In this document: positions 9,223-17,735 of the stretch, piece after piece
Layout of the letters: each line of letters opens with the position of its first letter
Numbering within the stretch: position 1 is the stretch's first letter
From: Candidatus Faeciplasma pullistercoris
GTDB taxonomy: Bacteria; Bacillota; Clostridia; Oscillospirales; Ruminococcaceae
NCBI GenBank assembly: GCA_018715525.1
Contig: DVLL01000019.1
Location: 23,169 to 87,168 of the forward strand
Length of the DNA stretch: 64,000 nucleotides
Direction of reading: 5' to 3'
Translations under genes and position numbers: made by a program
The notes under the pieces: generated by a model
The model's database searches: none
Told to the model about the DNA's origin: nothing
The model's input: the letters and a program-made list of their open reading frames with translations, nothing else

Positions 9223-10416
9223 TTAGAGCCCGCTTGCAGGCTTCTTACGCTCTTCTGTCAGCCTATCGACCATTGTAACATACTTTACAATCTGATTTTT
9301 ATCAACTGGCATGATGTACAGCAGCTTTTTCTGATAGTAGATGTCAAACTCGCGGTTGGGAGTATACGGCATTCCCGCAATTGACGAGGTCTTAATGCTG
9401 AACTGAAGCGGTGAGCCGTACAGCTCTCCATTTAGGCATATTTTTTCCCTGTCGAGAGTAATATGACCTTTGCCGGCATTAAAGTCCATTATTCCGTCCT
9501 CTCCTACGGTTCCGATTTTAACATCGTCTGACAAGACCGCATTCAAGTCAAGCTGATCCCTCTGCCAGTAGAACCATTCGTTCACCGATTTCAGCTTTTC
9601 GTAGTCAAGGCGATAATCGTCTGAGAGGGTTGTCTCAAAGCCGCACATCGAGCATCTGATTTTGCCTCCGCCCGCAGTTATACATGACTCTCCCATGCAC
9701 TCCGGGCACTTGTACAAAATAGTCTCAAGACCCTTCGACGTGTCTGAGCAGCGGTATCTCACGCCTGCCATCGCCTTTTCGTCGTCGTGGTAAATCGCCC
9801 TGTCGATAGTATTGGATATATCCGCAACCGTCATCCTTGAGATTTCAGCCGTGTCAAGCAGCTTATAGGATTTAATATCTATCCTTCCCCGGCGGTATTT
9901 TTCTCCCCACTTCGGGAAAACGAGAGCAGCGCCGTTGCCGACAACAGAATATACGTCTATGCCCAGCTTTTTTACAAGCTCAGCAGTTCCGTCGGCTACC
10001 GGCTGCGAATGGGCTACTGCGTTAAGCCTGCCCTCGGGGAACATGACTATGATATTATTTTCCTTTTTTGCTCTCATAATCCCCACAATCGTTGATACAT
10101 CCGAGCAGAACATCTTTTTTGTAATGATATGTCCCCAATTTTTCAGGATCTTTCCGAGAACCGGTATTGAGATAAAATGCTCACTCAAAATAAATGTCAG
10201 ACGGCGCGGCAAAAGCGCGTAGCCGACAATAATGTGGTCCTTAAGCGAAATGTGGGGGCAAAGGAACAAAGCCGGACCCTTTAATCCTTTAAGCCCGGAT
10301 CTGTCAACGGTTATTTTTACCCCGCGCAAGCGGATATACATAGCAGACAGCCAGAAGAAAAGATGGTAAATAACAGGCATAGGTCTGCCAAGCTTTTTAT
10401 TATTCTTGATTTTCAT
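9223..10416 (-). CDS. PlsC-like 1-acyl-glycerol-phosphate acyltransferase with zinc ribbon
   Basis: A 397-residue protein. After a short hydrophobic N-terminal segment the region around residues 45-180 is a PlsC acyltransferase domain: the HX4D catalytic motif (HISLKD), and MFPEGRLN, the phosphate-binding EGR motif. The reaction would be transfer of an acyl chain to lysophosphatidic acid or a similar acceptor at the membrane. The C-terminal half carries a zinc ribbon built from CPEC and CSMC pairs and then a beta-rich segment of unknown role. This extension is not part of a minimal PlsC (about 240 residues), so the acceptor may differ. The ribosome site is weak (AAGAAG close to the ATG); a start further in cannot be excluded. 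Neighbours give no pathway clue. Confidence 0.82.
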   Translation of the reverse strand: MKIKNNKKLGRPMPVIYHLFFWLSAMYIRLRGVKITVDRSGLKGLKGPALFLCPHISLKDHIIVGYALLPRRLTFILSEHFISIPVLGKILKNWGHIITKKMFCSDVSTIVGIMRAKKENNIIVMFPEGRLNAVAHSQPVADGTAELVKKLGIDVYSVVGNGAALVFPKWGEKYRRGRIDIKSYKLLDTAEISRMTVADISNTIDRAIYHDDEKAMAGVRYRCSDTSKGLETILYKCPECMGESCITAGGGKIRCSMCGFETTLSDDYRLDYEKLKSVNEWFYWQRDQLDLNAVLSDDVKIGTVGEDGIMDFNAGKGHITLDREKICLNGELYGSPLQFSIKTSSIAGMPYTPNREFDIYYQKKLLYIMPVDKNQIVKYVTMVDRLTEERKKPASGL

Positions 10417-10520
10417 CTTCTTTATTGCCGTTGCCTCCGCCGTGTTAATGCTTACGCAAGAATTGTATCATAAAACCGCTCTGATTACAATGAGAATTTC
10501 CGTCAGGTTAACAATAACAG

Positions 10521-10550
10521 AAAAAAAGTCCCCGGCTACTGCCGAAGACC
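10521..10550 (-). terminator. Terminator after the tRNA-Gln pair
   Basis: On the minus strand GTCTTCGGC pairs with GCCGGGGAC (two G-U pairs) around an AGTA loop, followed by seven Ts. It ends the two-tRNA transcript. Confidence 0.75.
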
Positions 10551-10581
10551 CCTTGCGACGACCATTAGCCGTCATTTTGGC

Positions 10582-10653
10582 TGCGGTTCTAGGATTCGAA
10601 CCTAGGGAATGCTGGAGTCAGAGTCCAGTGCCTTACCACTTGGCGAAACCGCA
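10582..10653 (-). tRNA. tRNA-Gln (anticodon CTG)
   Basis: A 72-nt cloverleaf on the minus strand. Acceptor arms TGCGGTT and AACCGCA pair; the anticodon stem CTGGA/TCCAG encloses loop CTCTGAC with anticodon CTG, which reads CAG (Gln). The T arm has GGTTCGAATCC. CCA is not encoded. It is 27 bp downstream of a second tRNA-Gln on the same transcript. Confidence 0.95.
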
Positions 10654-10680
10654 ATCTTCTTTCTGCGTTGTGACTTTGGT

Positions 10681-10752
10681 TGGGATAGGTGGATTCGAAC
10701 CACCGGAATGACGGAGTCAAAGTCCGCTGCCTTACCTCTTGGCTATATCCCA
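10681..10752 (-). tRNA. tRNA-Gln (anticodon TTG)
   Basis: A 72-nt cloverleaf on the minus strand. Acceptor arms TGGGATA and TATCCCA pair; the anticodon stem GCGGA/TCCGT (with a wobble) encloses CTTTGAC with anticodon TTG, which reads CAA (Gln). The T arm has GGTTCGAATCC. CCA is not encoded. Transcribed ahead of the CTG isoacceptor. Confidence 0.95.
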
Positions 10753-10798
10753 GTATCAATAAGCCTCATCTCGGAACAGCGCTCAACACAGCTTTTAT

Positions 10799-10827
10799 AT
10801 TATAGCAAGTCTGTTCCGAAAAAGCAA
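10799..10827 (-). promoter_or_regulatory. Promoter of the tRNA-Gln pair
   Basis: On the minus strand TTGCTT (10827-10822) and TATAAT (10804-10799) are 17 bp apart. A perfect 9-bp inverted repeat, TCGGAACAG (10771-10779) and CTGTTCCGA (10811-10819), brackets the -10 box and start site. Confidence 0.65.
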
Positions 10828-11096
10828 GTACTTTTTCAAAAAAAATTTTTAAAAAATTATTTTCTGGGATTTTGTGAATGTAAGCATAAGGGTAATCCGA
10901 CGCTTTTCGGTTTATCTTACCTTATACCCTACCCTTACTCTCGCATTATTTTGAAGAATCAGGCGCATGGCAGCTTTTAGCACATTCTGCAGACACTTAC
11001 AGCCTAATACAAAGCTGACTAAACGAAACGCTTTTTTAAGGAAAGCTTTAACAAGCAAAAAAGTCTGCTGATATAACAGAAAATTTCTGAAAACAG

Positions 11097-11125
11097 TTGA
11101 AATAAAAGCAAAGTTATTATATAAT
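11097..11125 (+). promoter_or_regulatory. Promoter of the fucose isomerase-family gene
   Basis: TTGAAA (11097-11102) and TATAAT (11120-11125) are 17 bp apart, about 58 bp before the start codon. The 270 bp before it, back to the tRNA promoter, hold no gene that I can see. Confidence 0.7.
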
Positions 11126-11182
11126 GATTGTACGCGAATGTATTTGCTTGTAAAAGTAAAATATTTTATTGGAGGTAATAAA

Positions 11183-12667
11183 ATGATAAACATTCCAGTT
11201 GTTAAACTCGGCATTATTGCCGTATCCCGCGACTGCTTCCCTATTCAGCTCTCTGAGAAGCGCCGCGGAGCAATCGTTGAAGCATGCAAGGCTAAGAATC
11301 TTGATGTTTACGAGTGCAAAACAACCGTTGAGAACGAGCTTGATATGCTCAAGGCAGTTGAAGAGGTCAAGGCCGCCGGCTGCAATGCTCTTACTGTATT
11401 CCTCGGCAACTTTGGTCCCGAGACTCCCGAGACACTCATTGCCAAGAATTTTGACGGTCCGTGCATGTTCGTAGCTGCCGCTGAGGGCGACGGCGACATG
11501 ATCAACGGCAGAGGCGACGCTTACTGCGGCATGCTCAACTGCTCCTACAATCTCGGCATGAGAAAGCTCAAGGGCTACATCCCCGAGTACCCCGTAGGAA
11601 CCGCTGAGGAAATTGTCGATATGATGGCTGAGTTCGTTCCTATTGCAAGAGTAATCCTCGGTCTTAAGGACCTCAAGATAATCACCTTCGGACCCCGTCC
11701 TCAGGACTTCTTCGCCTGCAACGCTCCCATCAAGGGACTCTATGAGCTGGGCGTAGAGATCGAAGAGAACAGCGAGCTTGACCTTCTGGTCGCTTACAAG
11801 GAGCACGCTAACGACCCCAGAATCGCTGACATCTGCGCTGATATGGCTGCCGAGATGGGCGAGGGCAAGTACTATCCTGAGCTCAGCGCTCGTATGGCTC
11901 AGTTCGAGCTTACTCTTCTTGACTGGGCGGAGAGCCACAAGGGCAGCAGAAAGTATGTCGCTTTCGCCGACAAGTGCTGGCCTGCATTCCCCAGCCAGTT
12001 CGGCTTTGAGCCCTGCTATGTAAACAGCCGTCTCGCTTCCCGCGGAATTCCCGTATCCTGCGAGGTCGATATCTACGGCGCTCTCTCCGAGTACATAGGC
12101 ATATGCCTCACCGGCGATACAGTAACTCTTCTCGATATCAACAACAGCGTTCCTAAGTACATCTACGATGAGGACAACATTGCCGCTCTCGGCTATGCTC
12201 TTACCGACACCTTCATGGGCTTCCACTGCGGAAACACTCCTTCCTGCAAGATGTGCGACGACAGGGCTATCAAGTACCAGCTCATCCAGCACAGACTTCT
12301 TGAGCCTCAGGGCAGCGATCCCGACTTCACCAGAGGAACTCTTGAGGGCGACATCGCTCCTTCCGAGATCACCTTCTATCGTCTCCAGTGCGACAGCGAG
12401 GGCAAGCTCAGATGCTACATTGCAGAGGGCGAGATCCTCAATGTTCCCACTCGTTCCTTCGGCGGTATCGCTATCTTCGCTATCCCCGAGATGGGCAGAT
12501 TCTACCGTCATGTTCTCGTTCAGAAGAGATATCCTCACCATGGCGCCGTTGCCTTCAAGCACTGCGGCAAGGTAATGTTCGAGGTTATGAAGTACCTCGG
12601 CATCGAGGACATCGCTTACAATCAGCCTAAGGGTCTTCCCTATCCTACTGAGAACCCCTTTGCCTGA
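11183..12667 (+). CDS. L-fucose/L-arabinose isomerase family protein
   Basis: A 494-residue soluble protein. The N-terminal part (VVKLGIIAVSRDCFPIQLSEKR), the middle stretch with FADKCWPAFPSQFGFEPC and CEVDIYGALSEYIG, and the C-terminal Cys/His-rich part (GFHCGNTPSCKMC) match the FucI/AraA-like fold used by aldose-ketose isomerases. Acidic metal-binding residues probably include the Glu in CEVD. The exact sugar cannot be read from the sequence. The start at 11183 follows a perfect GGAGG. Codon choice is strongly biased to C-ending codons and AAG/GAG, as in highly expressed genes. That bias also creates a long antisense reading frame, which I reject. It has its own promoter and terminator. Confidence 0.82.
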   Translation: MINIPVVKLGIIAVSRDCFPIQLSEKRRGAIVEACKAKNLDVYECKTTVENELDMLKAVEEVKAAGCNALTVFLGNFGPETPETLIAKNFDGPCMFVAAAEGDGDMINGRGDAYCGMLNCSYNLGMRKLKGYIPEYPVGTAEEIVDMMAEFVPIARVILGLKDLKIITFGPRPQDFFACNAPIKGLYELGVEIEENSELDLLVAYKEHANDPRIADICADMAAEMGEGKYYPELSARMAQFELTLLDWAESHKGSRKYVAFADKCWPAFPSQFGFEPCYVNSRLASRGIPVSCEVDIYGALSEYIGICLTGDTVTLLDINNSVPKYIYDEDNIAALGYALTDTFMGFHCGNTPSCKMCDDRAIKYQLIQHRLLEPQGSDPDFTRGTLEGDIAPSEITFYRLQCDSEGKLRCYIAEGEILNVPTRSFGGIAIFAIPEMGRFYRHVLVQKRYPHHGAVAFKHCGKVMFEVMKYLGIEDIAYNQPKGLPYPTENPFA

Positions 12668-12697
12668 TCTAAACATAGCTTAAGCTAAATTCGGAGG

Positions 12698-12735
12698 CAG
12701 CCTGCCTTGTTGCGGGCTGTCTCTGTTTTATTTAT
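12698..12735 (+). terminator. Terminator of the isomerase-family gene
   Basis: CAGCCTGC and GCGGGCTG form an 8-bp stem (one G-U pair) around CTTGTT, with a T-rich tail, about 30 bp after the stop. Confidence 0.7.
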
Positions 12736-12739
12736 ATGC

Positions 12740-12778
12740 AAAAAACCGGAGAGAACGACCAAATTTCGCCCTCTCCGT
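12740..12778 (-). terminator. Terminator of the aro-degV operon
   Basis: On the minus strand ACGGAGAGGG and the downstream CTCTCCGG form a stem, followed by six Ts. It lies 30 bp after degV and faces the terminator of the converging gene. Confidence 0.75.
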
Positions 12779-12807
12779 AATAATTTTATGCTTTAAGGTT
12801 TATCTTA

Positions 12808-13656
12808 CTACTTCACAAAGAACGCCACGCCTATCGCTCCCGGGCCTACATGCGTGCCTATCGTCGCGCCTATTCTCATAACCGGCATCTTGTCGGCATC
12901 CTCCGCCCAGAGGTGCTTTGAATCCTCCACATACTTTTTCAAAAGCGCGTCGCTGTTTCCGGAATAGGCTAAGGTGTACGGCATGTCGTAATCTATCTGT
13001 CCGCAGCTTCTTATCATTTCCGCAAGCAGATTGTTCCCGTTTTTAGAGCCTCTCGCCTTTCCGACAAGCTTGACCTCGCCGTCCTCGACGGCTATTACCG
13101 GCTTTATCGAAAGCAGAGCCCCGGCAAACGCCACCGCAGAGGAAATCCTGCCTCCCTTTTTCAGATACTCAAGGGTATCTAAAAGCGCAAGAAGGTGAAT
13201 CTTCCCCTTTTTCTCCTCCACTTTTTCAACTATCTCCTCCGGGCTCAGCCCCTGCCTCACAAGTCTGTCCGCATACTCAACGATAAGCGACTCACCGAGA
13301 GCTGCGTTCAGGCTGTCGATTACATACACCTTTGCGGCCGCGTTCTCAGCCGCTACGCACGCTGACTGATATGTTCCGGAAAGCTTGGAGGAAAGTGTGA
13401 TGACTATCGGCGTGTCGCCGCTCTCGATAATTTTGTCAAAGGTCTGCTGGTATACATACGGAGTTATCTGCGATGTTACCGGCATGACATCAGACTCTAT
13501 AAGCCTGTCGTAAAAGCTGCTTGCGTTTATATCTATGCCGTCTTTTAGCTGCTCCTCGCCGAACGAAACAGTAATAGGCAGGAATACCCACCCTTTTTCC
13601 ATAGCCATGCTGTATTCTATATCAGAAGCGGAATCAATAACCAATCTAACAGCCAT
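12808..13656 (-). CDS. DegV family fatty-acid-binding protein
   Basis: A 282-residue soluble protein. It starts MAVRLVIDSASDIEY, carries VTSQITPYVYQQ, VITLSSKLSGTYQSA and an EYLKKGGRIS stretch, all typical of DegV. The family binds single fatty acids; some members act as the FakB subunit of fatty acid kinase, but no FakA is in this window, so that role is not supported here. The gene follows aroQ by 25 bp with a good GAGGAG site and has no promoter of its own that I can see, so it is probably the last gene of the aro operon. A metabolic link to aromatic amino acids is not evident. Confidence 0.93.
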   Translation of the reverse strand: MAVRLVIDSASDIEYSMAMEKGWVFLPITVSFGEEQLKDGIDINASSFYDRLIESDVMPVTSQITPYVYQQTFDKIIESGDTPIVITLSSKLSGTYQSACVAAENAAAKVYVIDSLNAALGESLIVEYADRLVRQGLSPEEIVEKVEEKKGKIHLLALLDTLEYLKKGGRISSAVAFAGALLSIKPVIAVEDGEVKLVGKARGSKNGNNLLAEMIRSCGQIDYDMPYTLAYSGNSDALLKKYVEDSKHLWAEDADKMPVMRIGATIGTHVGPGAIGVAFFVK

Positions 13657-13681
13657 TATAATTTCTCCTCAGTATGGTTTT

Positions 13682-14146
13682 TTATTTTAAGTCAAAACTT
13701 CTTTCGCCTGCCGCATGCGACAGATATCCCTTGAGGTATCTTATCGCCTCGACGTAACCGTCAAAGCCTAAGCCCATATATGTCTTTATACAAGCCTTTC
13801 CGGCATATGATATCTGTCTGAAGTCGTCGCGCTTGCTGACGTCCGATATATGCACCTCGACAGCAGGTATAGAAACCGCTTTCAGGGCGTCAAGTATAGC
13901 CACGCTGGTGTGTGTATACGCCGCTGGATTGATGACTATTCCGTCGAATACCGAGTACGCCTCCTGTATTTTATCTACTATAGCGCCCTCGTGGTTGGAC
14001 TGAAACAGCTCGACTTCTATTCCTTCATCTTCTGCGGTACGCTTAATCAGCTCAACGAGCGCCGAATAGCTCTGCTTGCCGTAGATAACAGGCTCTCGAA
14101 GCCCGAGCATATTGATATTCGGTCCGTTTATTATAAGAAACTTCAT
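13682..14146 (-). CDS. aroQ: 3-dehydroquinate dehydratase, type II
   Basis: A 154-residue type II dehydroquinase that removes water from 3-dehydroquinate in the shikimate pathway. Typical motifs are LIINGPNINMLGLREPVIYG (with the active-site Tyr of the lid), FQSNHEGAIVDKI, INPAAYTHTSVA and PAVEVHISDV with the catalytic His. The length is normal for the dodecameric type II enzymes. The start lies 1 bp after the stop of the fused aroE-aroK gene, with GGGGAG inside that gene, so translation is coupled. Confidence 0.97.
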   Translation of the reverse strand: MKFLIINGPNINMLGLREPVIYGKQSYSALVELIKRTAEDEGIEVELFQSNHEGAIVDKIQEAYSVFDGIVINPAAYTHTSVAILDALKAVSIPAVEVHISDVSKRDDFRQISYAGKACIKTYMGLGFDGYVEAIRYLKGYLSHAAGERSFDLK

Positions 14147-14147
14147 G

Positions 14148-15383
14148 TCATTCTCCCCTGCCGTCTTCAGATATAAGCCTTATGATTTTATCCGCTGTAT
14201 CCTCCGGCGTGCCGTCGTTATCCACCTCAAAATCGCAGAAGCGGCGATACATCGGCTCTCTGCGCTTATAGAGCTCGCTCATATCCGAACTGAGCGATAT
14301 AGGTCTGCCATCGGTAGGCAAAACGCAGGTATCCCTCTTTATCCATACTATAACGCCGTTTTGGTGCAGAAGCGGGTAGTTTTCCGGGATCGTCACGCAG
14401 CCCCCTCCGGTAGAAATGATTTTACCGGACTTTTTTCCCGCCTCACCTATAGCCAAGCTTTCTAACCTGCGAAACTCGCCTTCTGACTTTTCCGAGAAAA
14501 TCTGCGGGATACTCATTCCGGCGCATTTTTCTATCTCGGCGTCGGTGTCGATAAGCTCCCTGCCGAGGCGATTGGCAAGAAGCTGAGCCACGGTGGTCTT
14601 TCCGCAGCCTGGCATTCCTATGAGACTTATGTTCCCGAGACTTTCAGAAAGCGTATTTTCTATCCTGTCGGTGACATCGTCAGGAATGGTTATCCCCAAG
14701 AAAAGCTCGCTGCTCTTTTTCGCCTGAGCGACAAGCATGTGCAGCCCGCTCATATGCGGGATACCAAGCTCCTCAGCCTGAAGCATAAGCGATGTGCGGA
14801 GAGGATTGTATATAAGATCGAACACCCCGGCGCAATCAGGAAAATCGCGCAGGTCGATAGGGCTTATTCCGTTTTTGGGGTACATCCCCACCGGCGTGGC
14901 GTTGACGATTATTCCGGCGTCGCCGTGCAAATAAAGGTTGGAATAGTTATTTTCCCCGGAACGGCTTATTGTGACCGGCACCGCTCCAAGGCTCTTAAGA
15001 ACCGCGCATACCGTCACTCCGACTCCGCCGCTTCCCAAAACGAGCGCCTTTTTGCCCTTTACATCCACCCTGCTCTTTGCGAGCATGCTTGAGAATCCGA
15101 AATAATCGGTGTTGTAGCCGTAAAGCTTTCCGTCCCGCCTCACAAGCGTATTAGCTGAACCGAGGCTTGCTGACGTTTCTGAAAGAGCATCGCATACCGA
15201 CGCCGCCAGCTTTTTATACGGAATGGTGACGTTAAGAGCGTCCCAGTCGCCTCCTTTAAGAAACTCCATAACCTCTTCATGGGACTTCTCGTACATCTTA
15301 TATTCATAGCCGCCGAGCATGGCGTGGATTTGCGCAGAGTAACTGTGTCCCAGCTTTTCGCCGAGCAGTCCGCAGCGAAGCAT
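14148..15383 (-). CDS. aroE-aroK: Fused shikimate dehydrogenase - shikimate kinase
   Basis: A 411-residue fusion of two pathway enzymes. Residues 1-~245 are shikimate dehydrogenase: GEKLGHSYSAQIH, NVTIPYK (catalytic Lys), GYNTDYFGF (with Asp93) and the NADP-binding GSGGVG around 117-122. Residues ~250-411 are shikimate kinase: Walker A GMPGCGKTT (256-264), LIDTDAEIEK with the shikimate-binding Asp, STGGGCV and a C-terminal GRPIS lid-type segment. One polypeptide thus converts 3-dehydroshikimate through shikimate to shikimate 3-phosphate. The frame is intact. The gene overlaps the pheA stop by 1 nt and precedes aroQ by 1 bp. The two activities are usually separate genes; fusions with other aro domains occur in fungi and some bacteria. 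Confidence 0.95.
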   Translation of the reverse strand: MLRCGLLGEKLGHSYSAQIHAMLGGYEYKMYEKSHEEVMEFLKGGDWDALNVTIPYKKLAASVCDALSETSASLGSANTLVRRDGKLYGYNTDYFGFSSMLAKSRVDVKGKKALVLGSGGVGVTVCAVLKSLGAVPVTISRSGENNYSNLYLHGDAGIIVNATPVGMYPKNGISPIDLRDFPDCAGVFDLIYNPLRTSLMLQAEELGIPHMSGLHMLVAQAKKSSELFLGITIPDDVTDRIENTLSESLGNISLIGMPGCGKTTVAQLLANRLGRELIDTDAEIEKCAGMSIPQIFSEKSEGEFRRLESLAIGEAGKKSGKIISTGGGCVTIPENYPLLHQNGVIVWIKRDTCVLPTDGRPISLSSDMSELYKRREPMYRRFCDFEVDNDGTPEDTADKIIRLISEDGRGE

Positions 15384-16525
15384 CAGATCACCTCGCTGTA
15401 GCTTCCGAGGTAGCTATACTCCTCGCAGATATCTCCGAGCTCGCCCATCAGCTGCAAAAAGCTCTCAGAGTACACCGGAGTATCGAGGTCGAAATAGAAC
15501 ATGAATTCAAACTCTCTCTCAGGCATCGGACGGCTCTCAAGCTTGGAAAGGTTTATTCCAAGCGCATATAGCCTTGACAGCAGCTTGTAAAGCGAGCCGG
15601 GCTTGTCCTCGAGCACTGCCATAAGGCTGGTTCTGTCCGCGCCGGGATAGATCTCGAGATCCTTTGAAATACATATGAAGCGGGTGTAGTTGTTGTCCTT
15701 ATCCTGTACGCAGCTGCGAAGGCACTTAAGACCGTACAGCTTCATGCACTCCCTTGAGGAAAGAGTAGCTATATCGTTTCTGTCCGACTCGGCAACCATC
15801 TTGGCGGCGACAGCGGTGTTCTCGCAGGGTATGATCTTTACTCCCTTTAGACTCTGAAGGAAGGAGGCGCACTGGCTTATCGCCTGCTGATGCGAGTAGA
15901 CCTCCTTGATGTCTGATATCTCTGTTCCGGGCTTGGCAAGAAGATTATGGTCTACCTTCAGACGGATGCTTCTGACGATGCTGAACTTGTGCCTTGTCAT
16001 CAGGTCGTAAACCGTGTTGACCGAGCCTGCGGTGCTGTTCTCCAAGGGAACCACTCCGTAGCGGCAGAAGCCCTTCTCCACGGCGGTAAAAACAGCCTCG
16101 AAGTTAGAGAAATACATTACATTCGGAGACTTGAAGAGCTTGTCGCAGGCAAGCTGAGAATACGCTCCCTCTACTCCCTGGCACGCAACCGCGGCTCTCT
16201 CCGGGAAGAGCTTTGGGGTGTTTTCGATAGCGGAGCTTATCTTGGATACAAGCTCGCTGCCGCTGCCGATAAGCTTATTCTGATAGCTTCTGCTGAGCTC
16301 GAAGATAAGCGAGTATAAAAGTGAGGAATACTCCTTTATTTCCTCCGGCGAGCTGTCAACCACGGTTTTTAGCTTTTCCTTTTCTCTCTTAAGGTCAAAG
16401 ACCGGCAAAGAGCGCTCCTTCTTGAAGCCCGCCAAGTGGGATACTACCTCCATCCTCTCGGCAAAGAGCTTGACAAGCCCCTCGTCAATCCGGTCGATTT
16501 TGCTCCTGTAGTCGTTCTGATCCAT
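15383..16525 (-). CDS. pheA: Bifunctional chorismate mutase / prephenate dehydratase
   Basis: A 380-residue P-protein that makes phenylpyruvate from chorismate. Residues 1-~85 are an AroQ-type chorismate mutase (IDRIDEGLVKLFAERMEVV, with Arg, Lys and Glu in register). The prephenate dehydratase domain follows (VACQGVEGAYSQLA, PLENSTAGSV, and the TRF motif in NYTRFICIS). The C-terminal ACT domain has LEDKPGSLYKLL and LESRP, the Phe-binding ESRP motif, so feedback inhibition by Phe is expected. The ATG at 16525 is used since AAAGGA lies 10 nt upstream; a TTG one codon earlier is possible. The gap to aroC (about 130 bp) is the largest in the operon. Confidence 0.97.
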   Translation of the reverse strand: MDQNDYRSKIDRIDEGLVKLFAERMEVVSHLAGFKKERSLPVFDLKREKEKLKTVVDSSPEEIKEYSSLLYSLIFELSRSYQNKLIGSGSELVSKISSAIENTPKLFPERAAVACQGVEGAYSQLACDKLFKSPNVMYFSNFEAVFTAVEKGFCRYGVVPLENSTAGSVNTVYDLMTRHKFSIVRSIRLKVDHNLLAKPGTEISDIKEVYSHQQAISQCASFLQSLKGVKIIPCENTAVAAKMVAESDRNDIATLSSRECMKLYGLKCLRSCVQDKDNNYTRFICISKDLEIYPGADRTSLMAVLEDKPGSLYKLLSRLYALGINLSKLESRPMPEREFEFMFYFDLDTPVYSESFLQLMGELGDICEEYSYLGSYSEVI

Positions 16526-16654
16526 CAAAATGCAATCCTTTCTGGTTAATATGGTATTCCTGCGCGTAAGATTCTTATATTTGTATTACAGCGGTTTGCC
16601 CGCGTCGGGTGTCTCCGCATATAAACTACCTGTATTTTCAAAGCAGATACTTAT

Positions 16655-17722
16655 TTACAGCTCTCGCTTTCTCGCCAGAACCGCGTCGTAGACCGCAATC
16701 GCGGCGGCGGCTTCCACACAGGGAACCGCCCTCGGGACTATACAAGGGTCATGGCGTCCGGTGACTATAAGCTCCTCGGAAGTAAGGGTTTCGAGATTTA
16801 CGCTATGCTGAGGCTTTGATATGGACGGCGTAGGCTTGAAGCCAACTCGGAATGAAAGCGGCATCCCGTTTGTTATACCGCCCAATATTCCGCCGCAGTT
16901 ATTAGTCATGGTGACTATTTTCCCGCCGTAAACCGCGAATTCGTCGTTGTTCTCGCTTCCATATAGCTCAGACGCTCCGAATCCGGCGCCGAACTCGATT
17001 CCCTTTACCGCCGGTATGCCGAAAACTATTGAGGAAATCCTGTTTTCCATACCTCCGAACATTGGATCTCCTATCCCTGCCGGAAGTCCCGTGACCTTAC
17101 ACTCCACCACTCCGCCGACAGAGTCGCCGTTTGACTTTGCCTTAAGTATGAGCTCCTTCATTTTTTCGCCCTGAACATCTGATACTACCGGAAAATCCTT
17201 ATCGGCGGTGGAAAGTAAAAGCTCGCCTGAGTCAGGTATTTTTCCTATCGACGCTATCCTTGAAATAACGGTGATCCCCATTTTCTCAAGCTGCTGCAAT
17301 ATGATCCCGCCGGCGATACACAAAGGAGCCGTAAGCCTTCCGGAAAAATGCCCTCCGCCCGCGTAATCCTGATTCCCGCCGTATTTGACCTCGGCGGTAT
17401 AGTCGGCGTGACCCGGCCTCGGGACGACCCTGAGCTTTGAGTAGTCCCCAGAGCGGGTATCGGTGTTTCGTATTATCGCAGTCAGCGGAGTGCCGCAGCT
17501 TATATTACCCTTTACTCCGCAGAGAAACTCAGGGCAATCGCCCTCTTTTCTCGGTGTGGAATAGCTGTTTTTTCCCGGAGCTCGCCTCTGCATAAAGCGG
17601 ACAAGCCGGTCAAAATCAATCTCACAGCCGGCGGGAAGTCCCTCCAGGGTCATGCCGATAGCGGGCGAGTGTGACTGACCGAATATGGTAAGGCGAATAT
17701 TTTCTCCGTAGCTGCTGCTCAT
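16655..17722 (-). CDS. aroC: Chorismate synthase
   Basis: A 355-residue FMN-dependent lyase that makes chorismate from EPSP. Seen are GQSHSPAIGMTLEGLPAG, the RRAPGKNSYSTPRKE segment, RPGHADYTAEVKYGG, GHFSGRLTAPLC and the C-terminal RHDPCIVPRAVP. All are hallmarks of the family. The ATG at 17722 (MSSSYGENIRL) is preferred: AAGGAG stands 9 nt upstream, whereas the ATG at 17731 would sit right on it. It follows aroA by about 13 bp. It is the last common step before the Phe and Tyr branches. Confidence 0.97.
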   Translation of the reverse strand: MSSSYGENIRLTIFGQSHSPAIGMTLEGLPAGCEIDFDRLVRFMQRRAPGKNSYSTPRKEGDCPEFLCGVKGNISCGTPLTAIIRNTDTRSGDYSKLRVVPRPGHADYTAEVKYGGNQDYAGGGHFSGRLTAPLCIAGGIILQQLEKMGITVISRIASIGKIPDSGELLLSTADKDFPVVSDVQGEKMKELILKAKSNGDSVGGVVECKVTGLPAGIGDPMFGGMENRISSIVFGIPAVKGIEFGAGFGASELYGSENNDEFAVYGGKIVTMTNNCGGILGGITNGMPLSFRVGFKPTPSISKPQHSVNLETLTSEELIVTGRHDPCIVPRAVPCVEAAAAIAVYDAVLARKREL

Positions 17723-17735
17723 CAGTTTCATCTCC

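Noticed and set aside
11117..12676. 519-residue open frame on the minus strand opposite the isomerase gene
   Set aside because: The plus-strand frame has a perfect ribosome site, a promoter and known family motifs. The antisense frame is the by-product of its biased codons; its product is low-complexity and lacks a ribosome site.
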